Positions 7,807 to 17,600 of a DNA stretch of 64,000 bases are shown in pieces. Below the pieces are notes generated by a model, which was given only the letters and a program-made list of their open reading frames with translations, made no database searches and was not told the DNA's origin. Position numbers and translations under genes: made by a program. The stretch is from a bacterium (GTDB lineage Bacteria > Krumholzibacteriota > Krumholzibacteriia > LZORAL124-64-63): the NCBI GenBank assembly GCA_024231905.1, contig JAAEQC010000218.1, positions 372,001 through 436,000 of the forward strand, in the 5' to 3' direction. Numbering within the stretch: position 1 is the first letter of the stretch; each line of letters starts with the position of its first letter.

Positions 7807-9452
7807 AAGGCCTCCCCGGTGGGCCAGAGGAGTTCGCGCAGTTCCGCGTCGGAGGAGGCTTCCTGCTCCATCTCCTGGAAGACCGGTCCGATGGCCGCGG
7901 CGATCTCCCGCACGAGGACCGCGCGGGTGCTGCATCCGGCAGCCGCGCGGGTGCCCGCCAGGCCGTGGACGTAGGCGCCCAGCAGGGCCGCCTCCGGCGC
8001 CGTCGAACCCTGGGCCAGGAGGCCGGCGATGAGACCGGCCAGCACGTCGCCGGAACCGCCCCGGGCCAGGGCGTCGTCGCCGCTGGCGTTGATCCGCACC
8101 CGGCCGTCGGGGGTGGCCACCACCGTGGGCGCTCCCTTGAGCAGCAGGACGCAGTTCCAGCGGGCGGCGCACTCGGCCGCGATCTCCAGGGATCCCGCCA
8201 CGATCTCGGCGGCCGGGACCCCGCACAGGCGCGCCATCTCCCCCGCGTGGGGTGTGAGCACCACGTCGGCGGTGGCGAAGCGCGGCTCGGTGCCCGTGCG
8301 GGCGAAGGCGTTCAGGGCGTCGGCGTCCACCACCAGGGGCGTTTGCCAGCGGCCCAGGGCTTCCACCAGCCAGGCGTCGGTGGCCGGATCGTCCCCCATG
8401 CCCGGGCCGATAGCCAGGGCGCGTCGACCTGGCAGGAGCGAATCCAGGCCCGTGTCCGCACCCGGCGCCAGGGTGCCCACGGCGGTCTCGGCCAGGGGCA
8501 CCACCAGGGCTTCGGGCAGACCCACCCGCAGAGCCGTCTCCAGGCAGGCCGGCGCCGCCACCGTGACCAGCCCGGCCCCGGACCGGAGGGCACCCAGACC
8601 CGCCAGGTGCGCGGCACCCCCGTAGGCACGGGAGCCCGCCACCACCAGGACCGAGCCGCAGAGGTACTTGTGGGTGTTCGTGGGGCGCGGCGGCAGCAGG
8701 GCCAGGTGGTCCCGCCGCGTCAGCCAATGGTGGTCCGGCGCGTGCCGGGCGCAGATCTCCGCCGGGAATCCGATGTCCACCGGGACGACCTCGCCGGCGA
8801 AGTCCCGGCCCGGCGGCGTCAGCAGCCCGCGCTTGGGCAGGCCCATGGTGACGGTCACGTCGGCGGCCACGGCCACGGGATCCACCCGGCCGTCGTCGCC
8901 GCTCACTCCCGAAGGAATGTCCGCCGCCACGCAGGTCAGCCCGGCGTCGTTCATGGCGTGGAAGAGTTCCGGGTAGGGCGACCGCAGGGGCGGCTCGATG
9001 CCGGTGCCGAAGATCGCGTCCACCACCAGGTCGGCTTCGCCCAGGAGGGTGTCCAGGGTCTCCAGCCAGCCCTCCGGCGGGGACACGACCACGTCCACCC
9101 CGTCGGGCAGGCGCAGGAAGTTGGCCGCCGCGTCCGGGGATAACGTCTCCGGGTCGGCCAGCAGGAAGACCGTGGCCCCGACGCCGGCGCCGGCCAGCAA
9201 CCGCGCCACCACCAGACCGTCACCGCCGTTGTTGCCCTTGCCACAGAGAACCAGGATCCGCGGCGCCGTCGCTGCCCCGTGCCCGCAGTCCTCGTGTCCG
9301 CAACCCTGGTGGCCGGCCGCACTCTCCAGTTCCTCCAGGACCACCTCGGTCAAAGCCGTCCCGGCCCGCTCCATGAGTTCCAGGCCGGGCAAGCCACCGG
9401 CGATGGTGTCGCGGTCGATGGCCGCCATCTGGCTCGCCGTACACACGCGCAT
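7803..9452 (-). CDS. nnr: Bifunctional NAD(P)H-hydrate epimerase / ADP-dependent dehydratase
   Basis: Repairs hydrated NAD(P)H. The 549 residues hold an epimerase half (about 1-220: MRVCTASQMAAIDRDT, LVLCGKGNNGGDGLVVARLL, DAIFGTGIEPPL, VAADIPSGVSGD) and a ribokinase-like dehydratase half (about 235-535: VVAGSRAYGGAAHLAGLGAL, GPGMGDD, VVDADALNAF, LTPHAGEMARLCG, KGAPTVVATPDGR and SGDDALARGGSGDVLAGL). An unusual Cys/His-rich insert, HQGCGHEDCGHG, lies between the first helix and the first beta strand of the epimerase domain. The start is ATG after GAGGAAGGGGA and almost abuts the HAD gene stop (TGAGATG). It is coupled to tsaD downstream, a common pairing. Confidence 0.96.
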   Translation of the reverse strand: MRVCTASQMAAIDRDTIAGGLPGLELMERAGTALTEVVLEELESAAGHQGCGHEDCGHGAATAPRILVLCGKGNNGGDGLVVARLLAGAGVGATVFLLADPETLSPDAAANFLRLPDGVDVVVSPPEGWLETLDTLLGEADLVVDAIFGTGIEPPLRSPYPELFHAMNDAGLTCVAADIPSGVSGDDGRVDPVAVAADVTVTMGLPKRGLLTPPGRDFAGEVVPVDIGFPAEICARHAPDHHWLTRRDHLALLPPRPTNTHKYLCGSVLVVAGSRAYGGAAHLAGLGALRSGAGLVTVAAPACLETALRVGLPEALVVPLAETAVGTLAPGADTGLDSLLPGRRALAIGPGMGDDPATDAWLVEALGRWQTPLVVDADALNAFARTGTEPRFATADVVLTPHAGEMARLCGVPAAEIVAGSLEIAAECAARWNCVLLLKGAPTVVATPDGRVRINASGDDALARGGSGDVLAGLIAGLLAQGSTAPEAALLGAYVHGLAGTRAAAGCSTRAVLVREIAAAIGPVFQEMEQEASSDAELRELLWPTGEAL

Positions 9453-9453
9453 C

Positions 9454-10182
9454 TCAGTCCCCTTCCTCGACGCCGTTCAGGGTATCCAGCACCTGGAGCA
9501 GTTGCAGCAGATCGTCCACCACGTAGTCGGGTTCGGCCTCCGGCCCCGTGGACTTGTCCGAGTACTTGCTGTACTGGTCACCATAGCGGGCGTACACCGT
9601 GTGCAGACCCGCGGCCCGGCCCCCGGCGATGTCGCGCTCCTTCCAGTCACCGATGATGACGGCCCGTCCCGGCTGTGTCTCCAGGCGTTCGAGGGCCATG
9701 CGGAAGGGCTCCGGGTCGGGCTTGCGGTGGCCCGTGTCGTCGTAGGTGAGCACCAGGTCGAATGTGTGCTGCAGGCCCAGATAGACCAGACGCACCCAGG
9801 CCTCGAAGCGCGGGGCGTCGCTCACCACGGCCAGCTTGTAACCCTGCTTCAACAGGCGGTTCAGCACCAGCTTGGCGTGGGGATAGAGCACGAGGGCGCC
9901 GTCCCGGGCCCGGCGATAGGACACCACCGCGGCGGCCAGGATGCGGTCGTCCACCCGGCCCATGGTCTCCTGGAGGAAGAAATTGAACACGCGCTGGTGC
10001 TCGATACCCCGCTCCTTGTAGACGGCGAAGATGCGCTCGCCCGCCTCCTCGGCGTTCATGGGCAGGCCCGCGTCCACCATGGCCAGGGCCGCGGCGCGGA
10101 TGGATTCCTCCTTGGCCCGCATGAAGTCCGTGAGGGTGTTGTCGAGATCGAAGATCACCGCATCGATGGCGCGTCCGGACAC
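9454..10182 (-). CDS. HAD-superfamily hydrolase (phosphatase)
   Basis: A 242-residue haloacid-dehalogenase-type phosphatase with all four motifs: DLDNTL (nucleophile Asp), VVSDA, the Lys in HRKPDPEPF and GDWKERDIAGG. A helical cap lies between motifs I and II, as in subfamily I enzymes of the pyrimidine 5'-nucleotidase / phosphoglycolate phosphatase type; the substrate cannot be read from sequence. The start is GTG (VSGRAIDAVIFDLD) seven bases after GGGAGG. It is the first gene of HAD - nnr - tsaD and is divergent from the CPBP gene across an 89-base gap that should hold both promoters. Confidence 0.93.
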   Translation of the reverse strand: MSGRAIDAVIFDLDNTLTDFMRAKEESIRAAALAMVDAGLPMNAEEAGERIFAVYKERGIEHQRVFNFFLQETMGRVDDRILAAAVVSYRRARDGALVLYPHAKLVLNRLLKQGYKLAVVSDAPRFEAWVRLVYLGLQHTFDLVLTYDDTGHRKPDPEPFRMALERLETQPGRAVIIGDWKERDIAGGRAAGLHTVYARYGDQYSKYSDKSTGPEAEPDYVVDDLLQLLQVLDTLNGVEEGD

Positions 10183-10271
10183 GTGGGCACCTCCCGTTGA
10201 AGTCCGGCGAATGGTAACGCACGGGGGACGCCTTGGACAGTCGGCGGTTGCCCCGGGGACGTTCCGGGACC

Positions 10272-11111
10272 ATGATGGCTCCCATGCGAACACCTGCACC
10301 GGCACCCACCGCTGCCCCGGCACCGGGCATCTGGACCACCTGGAGCTCCTGGCGCATTCTCGGCCTGGCCGTGGCGCTGCTGGCGGCGGACTACGCGGTG
10401 CAACTGCTGGTCCACGCCATGGAAGGGGGGCTGACCGTGCCTGCCCTGGCGGGCGCCCTGCTGGGGGTGGTGGCGCCGCTGGTCCTGCTGGCCCTGGACG
10501 GAACACTGCGTCCGCGGACCGACCTGGGCCTGCACGCGCCCGCCGCCCGCACGTCGCTCCTGGTGCTCGGCTTCGCCGCCGCCGGCACCATGCCGACCTC
10601 CCTGCTCGCCGGCTGGTCCTCCCATCTGCACCCGGTGGACCCGGAGTGGGTACGACTGGTGAACGAGAGCCTGCCCGATTCGACCGGCGCCCTGGTGGTG
10701 ACCGTGCTGGCGGTGGTGGTGGTGGCGCCCCTGGCCGAGGAGATCATCTTCCGCGCCCTGCTGCAGCGCCTGTGCGCGCGGCTATGGGGCGGCCTGCCCG
10801 CGGCCGTGATCACGGCCATCGTCTTCGGACTCGTCCATGGTGAACCCTGGTACGTCTTCGGGCTGGTGGGCGTGGGGCTCGTCCTGGCGCTGGTCTGGGA
10901 AGCGACCGGTTCCCTGTTGGCCTGCTGGCTCGCCCACGCGGTCCACAACGGTATCGTCCTGACCCTCCAGCTCACGACTCCCGCTGACACCGGCGAGGCC
11001 AGACCCCTGGACCTGGACGGCGGGCTGCTGGTCGGTGGATCCCTGGTGGTCCTGGTGGTCCTGGGTCGCACACTCCTGGCCGGCGGTCGCCGGCGCGCGG
11101 ACGGGGGCTGA
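10272..11111 (+). CDS. CPBP family intramembrane metalloprotease (CAAX/Abi)
   Basis: A 279-residue polytopic protein of the CPBP (Rce1-like) family. Motif 1 is APLAEEIIFRALLQ (Glu-Glu and Arg), motif 2 is IVFGLVHGEPW and motif 3 is CWLAHAVHNGIV, so the Glu and His residues of the presumed active site are present. I count roughly seven hydrophobic segments between about 25 and 270, with a short tail GGRRRADGG. The first of three close ATGs is taken because CGGGAC lies next to it; the third (MRTPAPAP) is possible. It is a lone plus-strand gene, divergent from the HAD operon, and its stop is directly adjacent to the stop of the opposing zinc-ribbon gene. Substrate unknown. Confidence 0.93.
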   Translation: MMAPMRTPAPAPTAAPAPGIWTTWSSWRILGLAVALLAADYAVQLLVHAMEGGLTVPALAGALLGVVAPLVLLALDGTLRPRTDLGLHAPAARTSLLVLGFAAAGTMPTSLLAGWSSHLHPVDPEWVRLVNESLPDSTGALVVTVLAVVVVAPLAEEIIFRALLQRLCARLWGGLPAAVITAIVFGLVHGEPWYVFGLVGVGLVLALVWEATGSLLACWLAHAVHNGIVLTLQLTTPADTGEARPLDLDGGLLVGGSLVVLVVLGRTLLAGGRRRADGG

Positions 11112-11300
11112 TCAGCGGGCGTTCTCGCGCAGCTGATGGCCAAGGCTGATCTCGCCGTTGTCGATGCGGATGCTGAAGCCGCAAGCGGGATTATGGCACA
11201 CCCAGGCCTTGTAGTGGATGGCGGCCCCGTCCCGACCGTAGTCCGACAGAGGCAGCAGCAGACCCTGGTCGCATTTCTTGCACTCGGGATACCGTTCCAT
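11112..11300 (-). CDS. Small zinc-ribbon-like protein (62 aa)
   Basis: An uncharacterised small protein. It begins MERYPECKKCDQGLLLPLSD and ends with the second knuckle CHNPACGFSIRIDNGEI, so the pattern is C-x2-C then C-x4-C, a probable structural zinc ribbon. No other domain fits in 62 residues. GGGAGACGCC stands immediately before the ATG, and a candidate sigma70-type promoter lies about 60-85 bases upstream, which supports a real gene. Its stop is directly next to the stop of the convergent CPBP gene with no space for a terminator. Function unknown; such ribbons often bind nucleic acid or a larger partner. Confidence 0.75.
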   Translation of the reverse strand: MERYPECKKCDQGLLLPLSDYGRDGAAIHYKAWVCHNPACGFSIRIDNGEISLGHQLRENAR

Positions 11301-11356
11301 GGCGTCTCCCGGATCCGCCGAAGGCGGGTCCCGTTGGGGTGGGCGATCTAATCCCT

Positions 11357-11385
11357 ACTAAAACACTACGATTAATCCGTCGCAA
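11357..11385 (-). promoter_or_regulatory. Candidate sigma70-type promoter of the zinc-ribbon gene
   Basis: On the minus strand TTGCGA is followed by 17 bases and TTTAGT (each four of six to the consensus), in an AT-richer island between two GC-rich genes. A start about seven bases on would give a leader of roughly 50 bases before the ATG at 11300. Seen by eye only. Confidence 0.4.
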
Positions 11386-11412
11386 GGTCTATCCGGACCG
11401 GGACTGCCGGGG

Positions 11413-12678
11413 CTAGGTCTTCTGGGGCTTCTTCCGCGCGGCGGGGAAGAGGATGTTGTTGAGTATCAAGCGGTAACCAGGCGAAGTGGGGTACAGGTCC
11501 AGGTCCGTGGGCGGATCGCCCACCCGGTGCTGGTAGTCCTCCGGGTCGTGACCGCCGAGGAACGTCCAGGTGCCCAATCCGCGCTTGCCGTGGATGTACT
11601 TGACCTCTTCGGTCCCCTCCACCGCCGCCAGCACGATGACCGGGCGCTTCAGGTGTTTGCGAGAATAGCCCGTGGTCTGACCCAGGAAGCCGTTGATCAC
11701 ATTCACATGGTTCTGGGTGAGCATGGCCGGCACCGGATCGTACTTGGCCGCGAAGGCGAAGAGGGTGAAGTAGTCGGCCTGGGGACCGCGCATGGCCGCG
11801 TAGTTGCTGGTGTCCAGGTCCGAGAACTCGTAGACCAGCGGATTGGTCGTCAGCTTGAAGTCCCGGAAGGCCAGAGTGGCGTCGTAGTTGGCCAGGCCCC
11901 GCCAGCGCGGATCCAGGGGCGTGCCGTCGAACTGCTCCGGCGCGATGTCCACACCCAGCCAGGCCAGGGCGATATCGAAGGTGTCGGTGGCCGAGCACAT
12001 GGCGAAGAGGAAGCCGCCGCCTTCCACGTAGTCGCGGATGGTGCGGGCCACCGCGTGCTTGAGCCGCCACACGGACTCGAAGCCCAGGGCCGCCGCCATC
12101 TCCTCGTGGAAGAGCTTCTGCTCCAGGTACCAGGGTTCGAGCCCGAAGCTCGCGTAGAACTTGCCGTACTGACCCGTGAAATCCTCGTGGTGCAGGTGGA
12201 GCCAGTCGTAGTCGGCCAGGCGTCCGTCCAACACATCCGGATCGTAGATCACGTCGTAGGGCACCTCGGCGTAGGCCAGGGCGAGGGTGACAGCATCGTC
12301 CCACGGCTGCTTGTTGGGCGGACTGTACACGGCGATGCGGGGCGGCTTCTCCAGCAGCACCTCCTCCATGTTCTCCTGGGCCACCACCTGGCGGATCTGC
12401 GCCACCCGGGCCTCGTCCGCTTCCTCGAAGACCACGCCCAGCAGGCGTGCATCCAGGCGCGCCCGCTGGGTGTCCCGCAGAAGGAAACTGCCTCCCCGGT
12501 AGTTCAACAGCCAGTTCACCTTCTCGCCGGACTGCAGGGCGTGGAAGGCATGGCCGTAGGCGCGCAGGTGGTTGGTCTGGGACAGGTCCATGGGCACGAG
12601 CAGGTACTCGGCGGCCACGGCGGGCGCGGCGGCGAGAAGGACTGCCAGGACCAGGATCAGACGGCGCCGGATCGTCAC
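11413..12678 (-). CDS. Exported GATase-like protein of the family often labelled asparagine synthetase B
   Basis: A 421-residue protein with a clear signal peptide (MTIRRRLILVLAVLLAAAPAVAA). The mature start EYLLVPMDLSQTNHLRAYG and NWLLNYRGGSFLL match a family I know from FCB-group genomes, where it is commonly annotated asparagine synthetase B. It has no N-terminal nucleophile Cys and no ATP-pyrophosphatase motif, so that name looks wrong. The layout (IAVYSPPN, LHLHHEDFTGQYGKF, YVEGGGFLFAMCSATDT) resembles a class I glutamine-amidotransferase or ThuA-like fold in the periplasm. The start overlaps the TPR gene stop (GTGA) and it is the last gene of the DUF4175 operon. Confidence 0.8.
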   Translation of the reverse strand: MTIRRRLILVLAVLLAAAPAVAAEYLLVPMDLSQTNHLRAYGHAFHALQSGEKVNWLLNYRGGSFLLRDTQRARLDARLLGVVFEEADEARVAQIRQVVAQENMEEVLLEKPPRIAVYSPPNKQPWDDAVTLALAYAEVPYDVIYDPDVLDGRLADYDWLHLHHEDFTGQYGKFYASFGLEPWYLEQKLFHEEMAAALGFESVWRLKHAVARTIRDYVEGGGFLFAMCSATDTFDIALAWLGVDIAPEQFDGTPLDPRWRGLANYDATLAFRDFKLTTNPLVYEFSDLDTSNYAAMRGPQADYFTLFAFAAKYDPVPAMLTQNHVNVINGFLGQTTGYSRKHLKRPVIVLAAVEGTEEVKYIHGKRGLGTWTFLGGHDPEDYQHRVGDPPTDLDLYPTSPGYRLILNNILFPAARKKPQKT

Positions 12679-14627
12679 GGCAGGCTCCTCAGTTCGTCGC
12701 GTACGTCGTCCGCGAACAGGTACTCCGGATACTGGGTGAGCAGGCGTTCCAGGGCCGCGCGGGCTTCCGCGTGGCGGCCCTGCCCCCGCAGCAGGCGACT
12801 GGTCTCGGCCAGGGCGGCGGCCGGGTAGCGGCCGTCCGCGTGCCGGCCCGTGATGACCGCCAGCAGATCGAGGGCCGCCGGCTCGTCACCGGCCTCGATC
12901 TCGAGCCGGGCCAGTTCCCAGAGACCCCGTTCCAACAGCAACTGGGGCGCCTCCGGGTCGACCATGGCCCCGGCGCCATCCACGAAGCGGCGCAGGGCGG
13001 CGCGGTGCTCGTCGGGCCTGGACAACAGGTCCCAGTACACGCTGGGCGCGTAGAGACCGAGAACCGCCGGACCGCCGCTGGGATTGTCCATCTCCTCGGC
13101 CACGGCCAGACCCAGGGCCAGGGCGTCGTTGGCGTAGGACGCGGCCGGGTTGTCCAGGGCCACGGCGGCGAAACGATCCCGGGCGGTGGCGTAGTGGCCG
13201 CCGGCCAGATCCAGGCGGGCCAGGTGGAAATGGGCGTGGCCGGACGCGTTGCGGAATTCCACGTCCCGTCCCAGGCTGGTCAGGACCGTGCGCCCGCGAG
13301 CCGTGTCCCCGGCGGCCAGGTAGCACTCGCCCAGGGTCAGGCGCACCAGGGCCACCCCCTCGGTGGAGAGGTCCAGGTCCAGCAGCATACTCTCGAGGCG
13401 CCGGGCGGCCAGGGCCGGCTCACCCAGTTCGTCCCGGGTGAAGGTGGCCAGGCGGATGCGTGCCGCGTGGAGTTCGGCGTTGCCTGGATGGGCTTCCCGC
13501 ACCACGTCCAGGTAGTCGTTGAACCGATCCGCCGCCCGGTGCGGATCCTGGCCCAGGGCGCCCAGAGAGAGGGCTCTACCGCAGGCCGACGCCAGGGTGG
13601 TGGCAGCCTGGCGGCGACGGCTGGCGTCCGGCTCGCCGGGACCGGCCAGATCCGCCAGCACCGGCAACAGATGATCGACCACGGCCTGCCGTTGGCCCGG
13701 GTCCTCCAGCAGCTCCAGTTCGCGTTCGAGGGTAACGGCGTGTTGCAGGAGAAGGCGGCGCCCGTCCCGGTGGGTCCGCAGCCCGGCGGTGGCGGTGGCA
13801 GCAGCTGGCGCGTCCATGCGGGCCAGGTGCAGGTCCAGCACCAGGACCGCTTCGGCCGACGCCGCTTCCGCCGCTGCCGCGTGCAGGGCCAGACGGTCCA
13901 CGAAAGGACCGTGGTCCGCGGGCCGGAAGGGCCCGTCCAGCAAGCCGGTCCGCACCATGGCCAGGTTCAAGGGATTCACCCGCAGTTCGTCCGCCAGTTC
14001 GTCGGCGGCGCCGCGCTGCTCGCCCAGGGCCAGCAGGCCATAAGCCCGCTGGGCGGACATGAAACGGGGCATGGCCAGCACCGTCCGCAGGGAATCGATC
14101 CAGGCCACGGCCATGGCCGGACGTCCGGACTGGCGCAGGATGTCCGTGGCCACCCGGCCCGCGCTGACCCGCTGGGGCGAGTGGACGAGGAAGCTGTCCA
14201 GGGCCGTCCGCGCCGGTCCCGTTTCGCCCAGAGCGAGGCGAGCCTGGGCCAGTTCCCGCCACAGGTGGGCCGCCGCGGGTCGCTTGACCAGTTCCTCTTC
14301 GGCGATGGCCGCTGCCCCGGCGTGGTCGTTCTTGAGGCGGGCCAGGCGCAGGCGCAATCCCACCAGGCGCTGGCGCAGTTGGCGGTGCTGCAGGAGATCG
14401 TCGATGAGTTCCTCGGCCCGGGCCAGGCTGCCCACAGCCAGGAGGCGCTCCACTTCGAAGAGACGCCGCTGCAGGTCCAGGTGGACCCGCGGTGACTCGG
14501 GCTGGCGCATGAGTTCACGCGGCAACTGCAGGCCGCCCTCCCGCTGCTCGGGCGTCGTCTGGCCGTGGACCGCCGCCGGCGAGCTGCAGGCCAGAACCAG
14601 GATCAAGCACAGGACACGACTCCTCAC
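12675..14627 (-). CDS. Exported TPR-repeat protein
   Basis: A 650-residue protein with a signal peptide (MRSRVLCLILVLACSSPAAVHG) and then almost entirely helical, Ala/Leu/Arg-rich repeats of TPR type, for example RLLAVGSLARAEELIDDLL, HLWRELAQARLALGETGPAR, LGECYLAAGDTARGRTVL and LLRGQGRHAEARAALERLL. TPR arrays hold proteins together, and in this setting it is probably a periplasmic scaffold. GTG start and the DUF4175 stop overlap as GTGA; the next gene overlaps likewise, so the three products are likely made in fixed ratio. No enzyme motif is visible. Confidence 0.85.
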   Translation of the reverse strand: MRSRVLCLILVLACSSPAAVHGQTTPEQREGGLQLPRELMRQPESPRVHLDLQRRLFEVERLLAVGSLARAEELIDDLLQHRQLRQRLVGLRLRLARLKNDHAGAAAIAEEELVKRPAAAHLWRELAQARLALGETGPARTALDSFLVHSPQRVSAGRVATDILRQSGRPAMAVAWIDSLRTVLAMPRFMSAQRAYGLLALGEQRGAADELADELRVNPLNLAMVRTGLLDGPFRPADHGPFVDRLALHAAAAEAASAEAVLVLDLHLARMDAPAAATATAGLRTHRDGRRLLLQHAVTLERELELLEDPGQRQAVVDHLLPVLADLAGPGEPDASRRRQAATTLASACGRALSLGALGQDPHRAADRFNDYLDVVREAHPGNAELHAARIRLATFTRDELGEPALAARRLESMLLDLDLSTEGVALVRLTLGECYLAAGDTARGRTVLTSLGRDVEFRNASGHAHFHLARLDLAGGHYATARDRFAAVALDNPAASYANDALALGLAVAEEMDNPSGGPAVLGLYAPSVYWDLLSRPDEHRAALRRFVDGAGAMVDPEAPQLLLERGLWELARLEIEAGDEPAALDLLAVITGRHADGRYPAAALAETSRLLRGQGRHAEARAALERLLTQYPEYLFADDVRDELRSLP

Positions 14628-17600
14628 GGCAGGTCCCCTTCCGCCGGCGGGACCGGCACGGTCCGGCGCAGGGAATCCAGGGCGGCGAAGTATCGGCGCA
14701 CCAGGTCGCGGTATTCCAGGGGGGCCCGGTCCAGGGGCTGGTACAGGAGGCGGGCCGGGGCGCGTTCGTCGGCCGGATCGCGGCGCAGACCCGCCTCGGG
14801 GTCGCCGTAGAGGCGCTCGGCGGTCAGACTCTCGCGGCGCGTGGAGTAATCCCGGCGCCGGACCGAATTGCGGGCGTCGAGCATGCGGCCCAGGATGCGC
14901 ACCTGGCGGGCAACAGTATCGTCGTCCACGAGGCCGCCGCCCAGGTCCTCGGCAATGGTCTCCATGTCCTGGGACAGGCGGTCCATGTCGCCCAGGATGC
15001 GTTCGCCCGCCGCTTCCCCGGCCGCGGTTTCGTCCTCCTGGCCGCCCTCGGTGGCGAGATCGCCCAGGCGCTGGGCCAGTTCCGCCTGCTCCTGGCCCAA
15101 CCTTTCCATACCGGCCCGGGTCTCCTGGCTGAGGCCGCGGTTGGCCAGCATGCGGCGCAATTCCTCGGTGGCACCATTCAGTTCCGCCTGCTTACGGATC
15201 ATCTCCTGCAACTGCTCCGCGGCGCTCTGCTGCCGGCCACCGCCACTGCTCGAACTGGACGACGTGGCCTGGGCTTCGGTGAGCAGGCCGATGACCGCCC
15301 GGTTCGTCAGGGCCAGGCTGAGACCGGAATGACGACGGGCGGCGGCGGCCCGGTTCTGTTCCAGGGCGCCCACCGCGCGGCCCATCTCCTCGATGAGCTC
15401 GTCCAGCTTCTCCAGCTGCTTGACGATGCGGTTGGGGGCCTCCTCCATGAGTCCGGCCAGTTCGGCGCGCACCCTGGCGGTAGCCTTCTGCAGCCGGTGC
15501 TGGCTACGGGTCAGGTTCAACGAACGCACGTCCCGGAGCCGGGTCGGTACGGCGGCGGCGATCTCCTCCTGGCGCTCGGAGACCGCCAGCAGGTCGGCCG
15601 CCAGGCGACGCAGGGAGACGGCCTGGTTCATCTCCAGGCTCATCTGCATGGCCTGCTGGGTCTGGAGCAGGACATGATAGAGGGAACCCATGTCGTTCAG
15701 GGCCTGCTCCTGGAGCGCCGCCGCCTGCTCGGGCGACATCTGCGCCAGCTGTTCCGCGGCTTCCTGCATATCGCCCTCGGCGAGCTGTTCCTGGAGTTTT
15801 TCGAGGGCCTGCTGGAGGTCTTCCTGGCGCTGCTGTTCCGTCTCGCTCTGCTCGCCCTGCTGCGCCTGTTCCTGCATTTCCTGGATGGTCTGGGCCAGCT
15901 GTTCCTGGAGTTGCTCCAGTTCCCGGGACAGGGCTTCCTGGCGGCGGGCCAGCTCCTCGGCCGAGGGTTGGCCTGCCGGGTCATCCTCTCCGGAAGGTTC
16001 TCCTTCCCGGGGCTCCCCGCTTTGCTCCTCTTCGGCTCCCGATTCCCGGCCCTGCTCGCTGTCCGCCGCGTCCTGGGATTCGGCCCGGTCCTCAGCTTCG
16101 GATTGGGCCAGACGCCGGCTCTGGTCCGCCAACTCCTGCTGCTTGCGCATGAGCTGTTCCAGCAGGGCGGTCATGCCCTCCATCTCCTGCTCGCGGGCAA
16201 TGCGTTCCATGGCGGCCAGGGCGGCCTCGAGGCGGCGGGACATATCCGTCTGCCGGCGTTGGGCCTCCTGCAGGGCACGCGACACGTCACCGGCCTGGGG
16301 ACGGTCCTCCCCCTTCTCCAGACGCTCCAACAGGTCCCGCAGATGTTCGCTGGTGGGCAGGTTCAGCAATTCGGCCAGCTCCTCCGCCCGGCGTAGTTGC
16401 TCCGGCGAGGTGAGCTGGCTGCGGGCCAGGCGGTCCAGTTCCCGACGAAGTTCGCCGGCCACCCGGTCCAGTTCCTCGCGCAGGCGCTGCTGGCGGCGGA
16501 TGGCCTCCTCCATCTCCTGCTGGCGGCCCCAGTCGGGCACCGGATTCTTCATAAGTTCGCGGGAGAGGCGGTCCAGGTCGGCGGCCAGCTCCTGTTCCCG
16601 GTTCTTCATCTCGGCCAGCTCGCCTTGCTTCTCCTCGGTGGTCTCCGCCTGGCGGGCCAGCACTTCGCCGGCCGACGGTACCAGCAGGCGCAGCACGCGG
16701 GAGCGGGCCTCGCCGTGCGGTAGAGGTAGACGGTTGTCGCGGGCCACGGCCGCCAGTTCGAGCACATCGCCGGGGACCAGTTCCAGGGTGTCCGTGTCCA
16801 GGGCCAGGTCCAGCCGGCGCTGCAGGGGCGGATCATCACCGGGGGAGGCAGACACGCGCCAGCCCAGTTCGCCGCCCAGCGCCGCCGCAACGCGGCCGGC
16901 ACCGCCGGCCGTCGGCAACGCCAGTTCCTGCCAACCGCCCCGGGCCGGCCGGCCTCCTTCCCGGGAGGTGGCCAGGCGCCATACCAGGACGACCCCGGAG
17001 ACGCCGTAGTCGTCGGCAGCTTCCAGGAAGAGATCCAGCGCCCCCGCCAGGGGCAACAATCCGTCGTCGTCCGTGCGACCCAGGGCCACCGCCGGTTCCC
17101 GGTCCGCCGAGGCGATGATCTCGTAGCGCAGAGGCGCGGCGTTGACCAGGCCCCACCGGTCCTCCAGCAGCACGGTGAAGACACGGCTGTGGGTCAGGTG
17201 CAGCCCGCCGGCGATTCCTTCCGGCCCCAGGGTCAGATCTATCGTGTCGCCCCCGGATTCGGCCAGCCGGGCCCCGGCCACCGGGTGGTTCGTCCGGCCC
17301 AGCAACTCGACGGTGCTGCCGGCGGGCACCTCCAGGCGCGCCGGCAGGTTCTCCAGGTGCCGCGACGGCACCCCGGTGTAGGTGGGAGGCTCGATCCGCG
17401 CCGCCAAAGCCGTGACCAGGGGCAAGTCCCTCACGGCAAGACGCCGGACCGGCGAGACCACTTCGCCCCGCCGGAAGCGCCACTCGAAATCCTCGTGGAC
17501 CCCGGCCGCCACCGAGCGCCAGCGCCTTCCGACCCGGCCGGCGGCGTCCAATTCGAGCTGGGCTTCCACCGGACTCCACAGCCCCCGGCCCCTCCTGATC

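Noticed and set aside
7807..8727. N-terminal extension of TsaD
   Set aside because: The extra residues are a frame shadow inside nnr; the GTG overlapping the nnr stop begins the conserved family sequence.
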